Of a DNA stretch of 64,000 nucleotides, positions 23,887 to 36,100 are shown in pieces (the stretch's first letter is position 1; every line of letters begins with the position of its first letter). The notes under the pieces were generated by a model. That model saw only the letters and a program-made list of their open reading frames with translations. It ran no database searches and was not told the origin of the DNA. Source of the stretch: Owenia fusiformis. Its lineage: Eukaryota > Annelida > Polychaeta > Sabellida > Oweniidae. The translations under genes and the position numbers were made by a program. The stretch spans positions 28,077,915-28,141,914 of the forward strand of contig CAIIXF020000001.1 of NCBI GenBank assembly GCA_903813345.2. Direction: 5' to 3'.

Positions 23887-24949
23887 TATTTTCCAATAAT
23901 GAAAATGTTGTTAAATTAATAATCAGCAATCCAAAAGATTTGAGCTCACATATTGTTCACTTCTTATGTGTTTTGAATATTTTGGGTTATGTAAAACCAA
24001 AATCGCGTTTCAAAATCAGAAGTGAAAAATGGTGTCTGGAGACCAATGCATTATATCAATTAACGGTTTTTGTAAGTGTGTAAGCAAATATATGCAACAT
24101 CTTTAAACTATGGCTAAGTTCATGAGCATAGACGACTGATTTCACTTCATTTACAATTCTCATTCAGTTCTTATTTTCATCTTTAATTTTTACAGAAAGG
24201 TGAAAAATATATGGTGACAGAAGTAAAAAATACTTCTTTATTTATAGTCCTTATTGAATGAAATATACGTTCGTTTCCAGTTCTTCAGTAATAACCACGC
24301 AAATAACCTTATTACTATCATTAGCATTTTTGTGTGGCTTCTATAATTACAGTTAGACGTGACAAAATCATGTCAATTTGTATTGTGCGTAAGACTCGAA
24401 ACCATTGGTAAAAAACAATGTCCAATATTTATCAAATCATATAATATTAAAGATGTACTAAAACTGTTCTCAGATCTTCTCATTAGCTTGTACTTAGCAC
24501 AAATAACAACTCTTTTGGTATATTAACTACAAAGCTTGTGATATTTCCCCACAAAACACGATTTATTGTGATAAGACTGTCAACCTCTGAAATGTCCCCG
24601 ATATTATTTGGAAGTACTGATGGTTCACCCGTATGGCCTTCATACGGTAAGAAAGTATAGATATAATCTAAGTCGAGTAAAACGGTTTTAGCATGTCTTT
24701 AAAAAACAGCGGGGATAGAGAGTGTAAAATGTTATTAGCAATTTTCAAAATGTACCCCCAGATTTCCATGACGACCTAAAGGACCTCGTTGGGTAAAGCA
24801 ACCAATTTCAGAATTATATTTTCAATTGTTGACATCTCGGCACCATGTAAACAGTTCTGTCTCTTAGCTCCATGCATTACATGTACCTCTAAATAATGCA
24901 TACAATAATAGTTCACAGTCGTTCTCTCTGATATGAAGGTGCACTCGAC

Positions 24950-25340
24950 ACTGGTTCATGAATGTCTATATTTGCTAGTTTATATCGAACGGACTATGTA
25001 ATGAGGTGGCATCAGCAAATATAAATGTTTTTGATACTAGAGCAACTGGTAAGTCATTAATGTAAATCAAAAACAAAAGGGGCCTAGAACTGACTCCTGT
25101 GGTACTCCGGCATTAATCTCATAGCTCTTAGTATTAGAGTTGTCACTTTATATTTGGTCATCTGTTTCTTGACCATGTTGACCAGAAGACCAATCAGATA
25201 CTTCTATGTTGTTATTACTAATTAATAACGTTGAATAATTGTTGTTACAACTATAACCTTTGATTTTGTTAGCAAAAGGTCATCAGGAACAACATCAAAT
25301 GCTGAGCTCAGGTCCAATTGGGTAAGTGTTTCCTATGTTA
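24950..25340 (-). pseudogene. Relic of a LINE reverse transcriptase
   Basis: On the minus strand three reverse transcriptase landmarks appear in the right order. First comes LDLSSAFDVVPDDLLL (near 25320-25270), the motif A region. Next is AGVPQESVLGP (near 25110-25080), which corresponds to GVPQGSVLGP. Last is FADATSL (near 25010-24990), a decayed form of the F/Y-A-D-D active site. Stops and frame changes lie between them. This is an inactive non-LTR retrotransposon fragment of the CR1/Jockey/L2 type. Confidence 0.75.
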
Positions 25341-28300
25341 TTTCCTCATAGAGATAGGCTTTATCTCATTTTGGTCAGTTTAATTTCCGTCTCTTTAAAG
25401 TTCAACAACAAAAGCCACACATGTGAACCACACATGAGATGAATGTGAAGGTTAGTTTTCTAATATGATCGCATATATCGTGAGAAAACATGGCATCTTC
25501 TCTCTTTCATGATCTTAATGAATTGTTACCAGCAAAGGCCAGCCAATCATAGTATTTTGGAAACGGTAAAACACTAATCCAGCCAGCCTTTGTTTATGGA
25601 CTATTGACAGTTTCATTCGAATTTGATGTTCATTTTGTAAGGTGTTGACATCTATAGTAATAAAATATCAAAGATATAACCATTACGCTGAAAACTGTCA
25701 GATTAACTTAGATCAGGAAGATGTTCATATTATCTTGTGTTGCAAGACAGGAAGTATCAGAATGACATGAATACAAATTGGAAGAGAATAAGGAATCCTT
25801 TAAAATTGAAGGCCTGCCAAAATTGAAATTGAAATCCGTATAAAATGTTACAAGATAGATGCATAGGCATTACCCTTTGTATTCGTTCGACTTCCCTTCT
25901 TAAAAGAGAGCTTCGTCTTCAAGAGGACAGTTTATAACTAGACACGCAGGGAACATGGGCATAACGCAATATAAACAATCGTAATCGAACATGGGCGTCA
26001 TCTGTACACTAACTACTAATATAAATTGATCTTGTGATACTTGCACAATAAACAAGATCATATACACAAAACTTCAGCAAAAAGTCTTAAACACACAGCA
26101 AAGTCTTTTTCAAAAAGATAAAAACATTTGCAAAAAGACTTACCCTCTGGTTTATATCATCCAGTATCCTTTCTTCAATAAACAATTAGTCCAACTGGAA
26201 TCATGGTGATGGGTTTCTTTTGTAATTTTTTATTACTGTTGTATTTCATTTATGGATTTGATGCTCGCAATATCTATCGACTGGTCTTGTTTTATAGACG
26301 TTATATTTTCAGATATATTCATAGGAGTTAAATGTTAACTAATATTTATGGTGTGTTACTCTGGAAATTAAATAAAAACGTTTTCTACGTAATCTTACGT
26401 CAGTGTTGTTACTGTCTTCATAAAAAGCTGTTTTTGTAGATTTAGGGCCTCTTCAGCTCGCCCAGACCTAATCTCTACCAAAGCACTAAATGTTTATTCT
26501 GTCTTGATATTATACCGATTGCGCACTTCTAGCGTTTCAAGTCCTTGGTGGGTGTGATTTGTTGGCCCATAGAATGTTTAGGTGAATAATGGTGAGTGCA
26601 ACTGGTATTTTGATTTCCTTGTCCTAATAGCTAAACACTATTGGCTCCCAGTATAATTTATCATTTAATTTGCGTTTGTAGTTTTGCAATAAACGCTTGG
26701 CTCCTTTCTCGAAGATTTATTGTTCCTTAACACAAACTATAATTCTGATATGAAATAGATATTAACTGAGATAATGTGATAAGTTCCAGTGGCGACACCT
26801 CATCTGTCTACGTACGTTGACTTGTTTTTCCTAATATCGTTCTCTATTATTTTTATTTCTCCAACACGTGTCTAATTTCTCCCCTGAATAATGTTATGTC
26901 CATTCAAAATAATCATATCAGCTCATGCTAATTCAGATTTATACAAGCATAAATATTTTCGACATAATGTAATAGAAATCTTATTGCGAAATTGTCTAAT
27001 TAGACGTGAATGGACATTTAGAAAATGTTTCATCGTAGGTCCTTAGTTCAAATTACTATTGCAAATAATTCTTGGAAATGTGTTTTTGAGGTGAAAATCA
27101 TTCCTCATTAATAGAAGACCCTTCTAAGCTAATGATATAAACATGCCATTAATAGATTGGAATATAAATAGCAACCACCTTAACATATGACATTTGAACG
27201 AGAGCGCATAAACAGCAACATATAGAAACACATAACAATCGCATAAATCTTGCAAGATCTTGAATTAAATGTCCAGGCTTCCTTCAAAAACAAATCGAAT
27301 AACCCAGAATTCCTGAAATGAGCAAAATATTTATATTATCCCAAGGTTTAATCAAAGCCATTGGGCATATGAAAATTTGCAAATGATGTCACCATTTGCG
27401 ATTTAAGACTTTGATTCCGGAAACTTGGGTTCACGAATTAGTCAAAGCGATAAAACAAGGATATTATTCATCGTATATAATAAAGTTATTCCGCGCAAAT
27501 CTCTAAGGTTGGTTTATTTCATAAAATATTCATTGGTAAGTAAATTTTGTGTCATTTGATCATCATCGTAGAAAAGGCATTGTATGAAAAGTTATATGTT
27601 TCGTGTAGCCTATTGGTAAGAAAACTGGAGGATTCTTAACATCTTGCATCTAAAATCATTCAAAACCAATAAATGTTAAAAATGAGTATTTTTCATGTAA
27701 TTGAAAATAGCTAGAACTAAAATGATTTTTTATCATTGTTTTATGTATTTTAAAATAAAATGCCTTTATCTTGATTCGGTCAGCATACTTATTGATCACT
27801 CCGGTTGTAAATAACTTTGATAACTCGCGAATAAGTTGTGAATTTCGTGAATTTTGTTGATGTAACGGGACAACACGCCCGTGAACACATGCCATATCTC
27901 ACTTATAAATGGTCGCATCTTTTCATTTTGGTTCTGTTGGCATAGAAAACATTCAGTCAGAGTGTGATGACAGCAGTGTATTTGCTTCTCACCTACTACC
28001 GATTATATGTACCCATTATAGTAAATGTAAAATTTATTCTGTGAAAAACGTCACGGTCGTTAAAACAGGCCCAGACGGCAGAAGGGAAACTCGAGATAAA
28101 TAAATTGTCCGTGGTTATCAAGTCTTCAGTTCAGTTTATCAGACCATTGTGTTACAAATCGTGATAACAGTTGTGATTGAATGATAATGAGCATGATCTG
28201 AAAAATTCTGAAAAATCACCGTTTTGCTTGTGAAAAACGACCATGATGTTACTCGTATATTGACAGTAGTCTTGTTGGAAATGGGACACATTTCGAGAAA

Positions 28301-31300
28301 AACAACGTGTCCACTCCATCATAACATAAAAGGATTTTCGAAATAGCCAGCATTACCCGATCTATGAACTGATAATTTGCGAAACTGTGACAATCGTCAC
28401 GCGTGAAAAACGTCACGGTTATAGCATTGAACTCAAAGCAGTAATACGCCATTTTTATAAATCCCAGATGGATTGGTTTAATTTTATATGATGACCCATA
28501 TTCTTAAAACACATGTTTAACAGTTATTCAGTAATTACGCATAAAGCTCAACTCATAGACAAGGAAACGATAACGGCTAACGAATTTGCCATTTTGTAAA
28601 TGTGCTTTTTACATTTTATACGTCTTTACAATAATATGTAACATGCAAGCAAATGACAAGTTATTTGGGAATTCCGTAAGCATAATTTATCGGAAAAGTC
28701 ATAACAAAAAATGTAATATGAAGACCATTAAAGCCCAAAATATTTGACCCTCAGTAAATAACGTTTCGTTCAGTGTATTCCCGGGGATCGCTGAATTCAA
28801 TCATAAAGTCCCTTAATATTTGTATTCTGATTTCTTTTCAATGGATGCAATTATTATTAATGGAGAACAGCATAAACCGAAACCCCTAGTTAAGTAATAT
28901 GAACGATTACAGCTTTTCAACGATGCTTTTGTGTTATAACCACTGATTTTTATTTCAATTCCATTTGCACGATCTGTATATGATCTGTAATATTCAATAT
29001 GCCTTTGCGAAACGCAATTCGTTGGAAAAGAGACAGAGAAAAGCAAAAACTAAGCAATGCCCGAGAATATTAAAGAAAATGTAAGGCAAGCAATGCAAAA
29101 ATACACTCCTCTTTGAAATATATCGCCAACCGACAACAAAAAGAAATAGGAAACACAAAATGCACGCTTTGAGAATGGAGGCAACAAAGCGAGATTAATT
29201 CTTTCAAGGTTCTCTTTCTCTAAAAACAAAACCGGGGTAACGCATTGCACTGAACATTAAACTTCCAGAACTTCAAAGAAAACTGAAAATCACAGGAAAG
29301 AATTGAGTTTATGCTTAGAGTTATGTGATGTGATATCAGAAACCGTTGAAAAAGTATCGAGTCTGACAAAAAATTCGTTCTAGGACTGCCGACTTATTCT
29401 GACAGCAATAAGAACGTTTTCAGTTGCCATAAAAATGTCCTTGTGATGAGATCGGGGCATCGAGGAAGCGCTCCGCAGACCAAAAGAAAATTTCATATTC
29501 ACAGTCCAGCATCCTCCGATCACAGGGCTTCAAAATCCAGAATATATTCTTTCTTACGGATTCTGGATACCTGCTTAGGAGGATGCAGTCCAGATGATTT
29601 TCATGCTTTGGCTACGTCAGACTTAAAAAAAAGTCAGCAATATCATTCTTATTTCTTTCAAATGATTACGAACAATCAAGTATATGTAACAGATTTTAAA
29701 TGAAAAAGTCTCTCTTGAAATTTGAAATCTTTAAAAAGGACTTTTCTGATGCATGATTGAATGCCGTTAATGTCATTTGGGATGAACATGTATGGTTGCC
29801 CTGCTGTTTGCGGTGCATGCAGAAAAGACTTCACTACGTCACCCTGCAGCTGGTCTATACCTATAGTAAAAGTTTCTCAAATTGTAAAAACAAATCGAAA
29901 TCAAAGTGTCTTGCCTCATATACTATTAGAGATTAAAAGAGAACTAGGGTGATTGCAATTGGGTGCTTGAGAACATGGCATTTGTACCATCGATATAAAA
30001 TGTAAAAGTGCTGGTTTCTTGAATCAGTTAAAGGTTTTGGTTAAGTTGATTTAAAAAAGATAATGTGGCGTGCACATAGTTATTGAAAATAGAAAAGATG
30101 TGCTCAGTACATGTAAACTATGATTGCATATGAGTCCACAAATGTCACATGTACGTATACGTAACTGCTTTTTCCTTGGAGATAGTGAAACACGGCACGA
30201 TTCTGCTATTCACTGATTCATGGTTTATGTCGAGTTTTGACGGAAAATTAAACATGAATGTGATAATATAAGACACAAATACAAACTTGTTTCTCAATTC
30301 AGCTAGCTATAGTCATCAAAAATGCCCATTCGTGAATTAAGACTTCTCTTAAGTGAACATATAACTCATTGTCATTTGTTTCCAATTTTCTTGTGAAAAT
30401 CGACACGCGGAAAAAAGGTGAACCAGCTGAATGATCAATGCTCCCCAAATAATTTTTTTTATCATTTTCTATTCGTCTAAAGCATCATTTTTCATGATCG
30501 AATCGATTCATGTTCCAATAGGGTTGACCCCTTTTAATTTTACTTAGATAAAAAACACAACGTATGAAAAAATCGAGAAAAACGATGGATTCGGATGTTT
30601 CATGTTGACAAGTGATGCACATCAAAAGGGAAATACTTAGAGTCCAAATTCATTTATGATTTTAAAGGACAGTAGAGTAGCATAAGGAAAGCCATTGGCT
30701 TTTTGAAAATGCTGCACTCTAATGTGAATATCTTGGCATATTAATCACGGACTGAAAATGTGAAAATCGTCACGTTTGAGACGGGCCCTAATTTCAATTT
30801 GAAATTCCACCTATTGTTCCTCGGAGTTTACTTCAATGCTTTGGGTAACGTGTGTATAAATGTATATAGATACATACTACATGTCTATTTGAAAAAATAA
30901 TTTTAATGATTTTTTGAATTTTTAACAAAATTTGTTTCACACTTAAGCCGTTTTCAGTGTAATGACAAGTTTAAGTTGTTCTCTTCATTACTCGTTGTGC
31001 TTTCCTTATTTTCATTTAACATCTTTCTGCCTTCAACTAGAAATCTATAGGGTAGCTAGTAGAAGGCCATGATTTCTCATGATGAGTCTTTGGCTACATG
31101 TGGTGCTTTTTCGTATCATAAGATGTATTGACAAGCCTTGTGCGTTTTAATATTGATTTGTGGGTTTTTTATAATGCTGTCCTGTTTTTGTTAAACAAAT
31201 AGCGTGTCTACTGTGGCCTTTAGATATAGAAACCTAAAGGTATTTACAATCCTACAACTGTTATCCATCATTTTCATGAACTGTATTGTGTCCTTGTCCG

Positions 31301-33117
31301 GACTCAATAATGGATCATGAATAAAAAATTAAAAAAGGTTAGTCCCATTTGCTATTTCGTTTGACGATAACAAAAGCAGTAATTAAGGAAGAAACCCATT
31401 ATATTTCATTTTATTGAAAAATCAGGGTTTCTCTGAAAAGCGGATTTGTGTAATTATATCTTGTGACAGATCACTCTTTTTATAGTGGTGAGTAATGTTA
31501 GCGATGTCAAGAAAGTAGGAAGGGGTGACAAAAAAGCATGTTTTTTGCAATCAAAACATCACATGCAATGTCGCAATCATGATCGCTACTCTACATAATA
31601 CATTACATAATGCGAATATATCTGTATCTTAATTAATTTTCAGATGATGATGGATCATGATGTCTTGTCCAATCTTGATGTTCAGGGTCACACTAACCGT
31701 TATGAATTCGTCTTTGAATTTTCATAGTTATTAAAAAGGCATTCACACAAAGCTAAGCAAGGTATGTCCGATTCCAGCCGATCCGATCACAGTTTTTCAT
31801 ATAACTGCACTGCATTATATAACCAATCGCCACACCTAAGGTCATTCGTTGAATGGTTGTCAAGGTGACAACATGACTCTACAGATTGAAATTAATGCTT
31901 TGCCACCACAAGCAAATATGTGTGAATACATGATATCTTCGTTTTGTCAATTTCACGACTAATTGTGCATTACATCAAGAATTATTCAGTTCGAAAAAAT
32001 ACAAAATCTCCCCACTTTGTTTGTCTGGGAGGAATAGGATTGAATAGGGTTTCCACTAGAAAAATATTTTAACCACGTTCATTTATTTTTTTCAATTGAT
32101 CAGACAATTATGATGGTGTCATGCGCACAATATAAGATGGCGCTAAAGAGTCAACATTTAGATCTACAATTTTCAAGAGCGGACTTAACATGCAGGGTCG
32201 AGGGTTAGGGGAATGGTAGTCTAGAGCTTGGTAGGGATACAGGCCACCATCGTCGCTCTCCACTGGGTCTAAGTTAGGAACAACTGAAACCTTGTGAACT
32301 AAGAAGAGACCACCGCCATTTCCATAAATAATTATTTTAATATCGCACTAGTCTTTAAGTAGCTTATCGTGAATCAGGAAATTTGTGCGAATATATCTCA
32401 AGGCTAGATTTATTTGAACGAGTCGTATTCGCACGCTCGATCCCACTAAGAACGCGGTGAACGGAATGAACAAACATGTGATAGAGAGTCACATTTCGTG
32501 ATACCAATGCTGAATTCCCACGAGCTCGATCGTGCTAAAATAAAATAAGCGATGATGGGGGTTTCAGTCATCTTTGGAAATCCAAGATGAGTGAAACCCA
32601 TACTCGTTTCGCAGTTTGAAAATCAAACTGGGAAACGAGTATGGGTTTCAGTAATAGGAAATTATAATCGAATTTTTATTACCCTTCGTATGATATCTAG
32701 TAGATACTATCTACGAACTTCTACTTTACTCATAGATATTACACCAGAAATAACATTATTTTGATAGGTAAATCATATACATGTATGTTTTAAAGGTCAT
32801 GTCAAAAAGGCTATAAAATATAAATTAATTAAGAATAGATTATCATATTGATAAATAAAGAAGGTGTGTGTCTGTGTGTCAACAAATAATGTATCAATGT
32901 TCCATTTCTCGTTATAGAATACAGGGTTACCAAACCAGATTAAGTTATTCAGGAAGGGCAGAGTGGAAAAAGATCAGCTTCTATAGTGTCATATGAAGTG
33001 GTATCAAAATTGTTCCACTCGTAGATACCTTCAAGATAAGCACTGGTAATAGGCCAATTTATTAAGTTGAAAGTGAAGGTGCTACCACCATAGACAAAAG
33101 AGTAAAGTAAAATAGAT
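25341..33117. other. Gene desert, 7.8 kb
   Basis: I see no supported exon, RNA gene or intact mobile element here. Contents are AT-rich single-copy-looking DNA, three or four scattered copies of a GTGAAAAxCGTCACG motif, and a strong hairpin at 32596-32651. Short open frames (for example 27909-28103 and 29443-29703) show no recognisable protein. Confidence 0.5.
32596..32651. repeat. Strong hairpin, part of a dispersed repeat
   Basis: GAAACCCATACTCGTTTC at the left pairs with GAAACGAGTATGGGTTTC at the right around a short AT-rich loop containing GTTTGAAAATCAAAC. A related block at 51012-51090 and a fragment at 13605-13640 share the AAATCAAACTGG(G/A)AAACGAG core. The first two also share CTTGGAAATCCAAGATG nearby (32574-32590 in a variant form). 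Confidence 0.6.
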
Positions 33118-36100
33118 ATGGAGAAGAGTTGGTTTATTTTCATCTTTTGTTTTATTACATGCGCGTTGGGATCAAGTTACAGTTCGCTTCGAGCATTAAA
33201 ACACGCTGCTGTATCGACTGAAGGGAATGTCGCACCTCTCCTTAATTTGGAAAAGTTCAAAGATGCATCAAAGAAATTAGAAAATGTCTTCACTGTTGAA
33301 CCACCAGTAAAAAGCGGCTACTATCTAAAACAGCCCAACTCTCGGTATCGAGTACCACAAGAAGTTGGCTTGACAATCAGGAGAGAGCTTTTGAGTAATC
33401 CTGACAAATTGGAAAGATTAAAAGAAAAATACAAGTCCCGGGATAAGAAATGGATGGATGCAAGGAATCAGAAACCTGAAAACGTGAGCGATGCTTGCTG
33501 GTCAGACTGGAGCAAAATGAATCCCGCTGACGTTCTTGATATGCCACCATGGGCAATTGAGAGTATGTATTGCTACTATTATTTGCTTCTGAAGTATGAT
33601 ATGAAACGAAATAAAACTAAAGTCGCTTGGTGCTTTTCTAATAATGCCTTTTATGCTTTTTATCAGTGTTTGATGCGAGTGGCAAACTGCCTCCTGGTAT
33701 CTTGCAAGGAAATCTCCATTTCGTGGGTAGCTTTGACCAATGTTTTGATATCCGAGATAACATCACGGATGATGGTTCAGTGAGGGAGGTACGTGGCAAG
33801 TACTGCACTGCCGAGGAGATACTAGACTTACAATTAGATGTTCCGATCTTAGACTTAAAGTTAGACCTCGCAGTAAGTATATGCTCAATTGCAAATCTTG
33901 AAACAATTTTGAAACAAATGCCTAAAAGTAGGCAAAAACTACGTTACTATTTATTATATATTTTTCACAATAGGGAGTTTACCTACACGTTTTAAGAGAA
34001 ATTATACGTGAACGTGTAGAATTATTGTTCTCTGATGATAAGTTCTCCCCTTTCAAGCATTTTTTGCCCAATAAGTCTAAAGTTCAAAGAAAAATAGTTA
34101 CTTTTATGTCCCTGGAAAAAACAATTGAGAAGGGGACAGTAATCCCTGGGGTTTTATATAATACACGTTAACGTATAAATACTCTTAAAACGTGTAGCTT
34201 AACCTCCCTCATTGTACGTGATTGAGGTGATGTGATCGTGTGATGTTGGATCTCGTAGGTTGGGATATAAATCCAGTTCTGCAATTCCAATTAAAGTGAC
34301 CTTCACAGACTTTAGAGGCTGAATTTGGGGATTTCAAGAAATATTTTTCAAGAAAATAGTCTTACCTTTCTATTAGGATGGGTTCAGGTGCCAAAAATAG
34401 CTGACCCATGAATATATATCATTTTGAAAATTGGAAGCAAGAATTTGGTTTTGGAGGCCACGTTTGACAGGAAATAGATTCACAAAATGAAAACTGGATT
34501 AACAGCATTAATTCTGAATTTTGCTTAGAATATTTACTCAGATATGTATTCTAATATATTATTAGCATGATTATTGACTACTCTTTAATAATTGTGGTGA
34601 AGTGATAAAACCTTTTTCTAAAATTAAGAATGGATATTAAAAAATACATCCTCAAAGTCTAGCTGAGGCTATGGCAAATCATTTTCTTTTTTTCTTTATT
34701 TCCGAGCCACAATATATTTTCTTTATCTCATTTATGGCACAGTGTCATATTTATTACTTTTTGGGGTTTTAAAATATAGGTAGAATGTCTGTGTGTGGCT
34801 TTAACATTTTGATTAATTTCAAATTTTCAAGGATGCTTCGTTGTATGAGCGGACAAACAAAAAAGGTGGGTGGGGTTAATTCTTTCATAATTTCGAGATC
34901 GCGTTTCAGGCAAGGAATTCATGTTATGTTCAAAAGTGCCTCTTGGTTAAAAAGTCTAGACTTTATTAGTTATATGGCTTGATGTGATGTTATGTCATAT
35001 TTATGTCTTGTTCAGTTGGTGTTCTGGATAGGGGAGTGCATTCCTCAAAAATGCAATGATTCTGAGTTGAACCAACTACTGAAAAACGAACTGAAACCCT
35101 CTACTGAAGACTGTGGTGAAGATTTGATAAGCTGCATCGTTCAGGAAGGTATGTGCGTTTTTATCTCAATGCGAATAACATTCTGTTTTTCTAATGATAT
35201 ATTTACTTGTTTTGTCCCTTAGAACAATATACAATGTAGGCATTTGCATCCAACAATATATACGTATCTTAATCAAGTTATTGCAAAACAAATGCCCAAA
35301 TATTATTTTGAAATTGTATACATAATTTCTGTATCAGTGACTATTGTTATCCATTTGTTTTAGTGATATACGAGTACACGAGTTTTGACAGCTTCTGCAG
35401 GGTCCGATTATCCAGTGACAATGACCCATATGTGTCGATGACATTGTAAATATTTATACTTTCAAATCATTAATTAATAATCTCTATCATTAAAATTTGA
35501 AAAATGACTTTGATGAAGTGGTTTTGAAGGTCATTGATAGTAAGGTCAAGTGTGTTGCAAATGCTGCTGTTAGACATAGATAAATGGTCCAATCAAACAT
35601 ATAAGAAATATGTTTTATCTTTAGTTCAAAATTTAATTGACATTAATATCCGGGCCTCTTTGTAAACGATGTAGCATTGACGTTGAATTTATCACTTTTA
35701 TGTAAGCCAATGAGAGAAAAGATCTCCATGTGGCCATATAAGGATACATTGAACACTCAAAAAAAAGAAAAAAAATGATATTGATTATTCATTCAGAATA
35801 AATTAGGCAAAAAAAGTCCATGGTTTGAAACTTCATTATTCACATCTAATTGGAACAATTACTACGTGTTTTCCAGAACAATAGGATGTACACTCCCCTC
35901 CATAAGTTTGACAACCGGAAGTCAACTCACAAAGCCTGTTAAAATATCATCAAATGTGTCACTTTACGAACTATCCATTCCAAACTATGTTATCAAAGAA
36001 AAATGAAGATTCAAACAATGACAGCCTTTAAGAGGGGGAGAACCCCCAGGGTTCAAAGATGAGATACGCTTATAATGTAAATCTGTATTGAGATGACATC

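Noticed and set aside
29443-29703. 86-codon frame in the gene desert with basic composition
   Set aside because: No homology recognised; the local sequence has short inverted repeats but no gene-like context.
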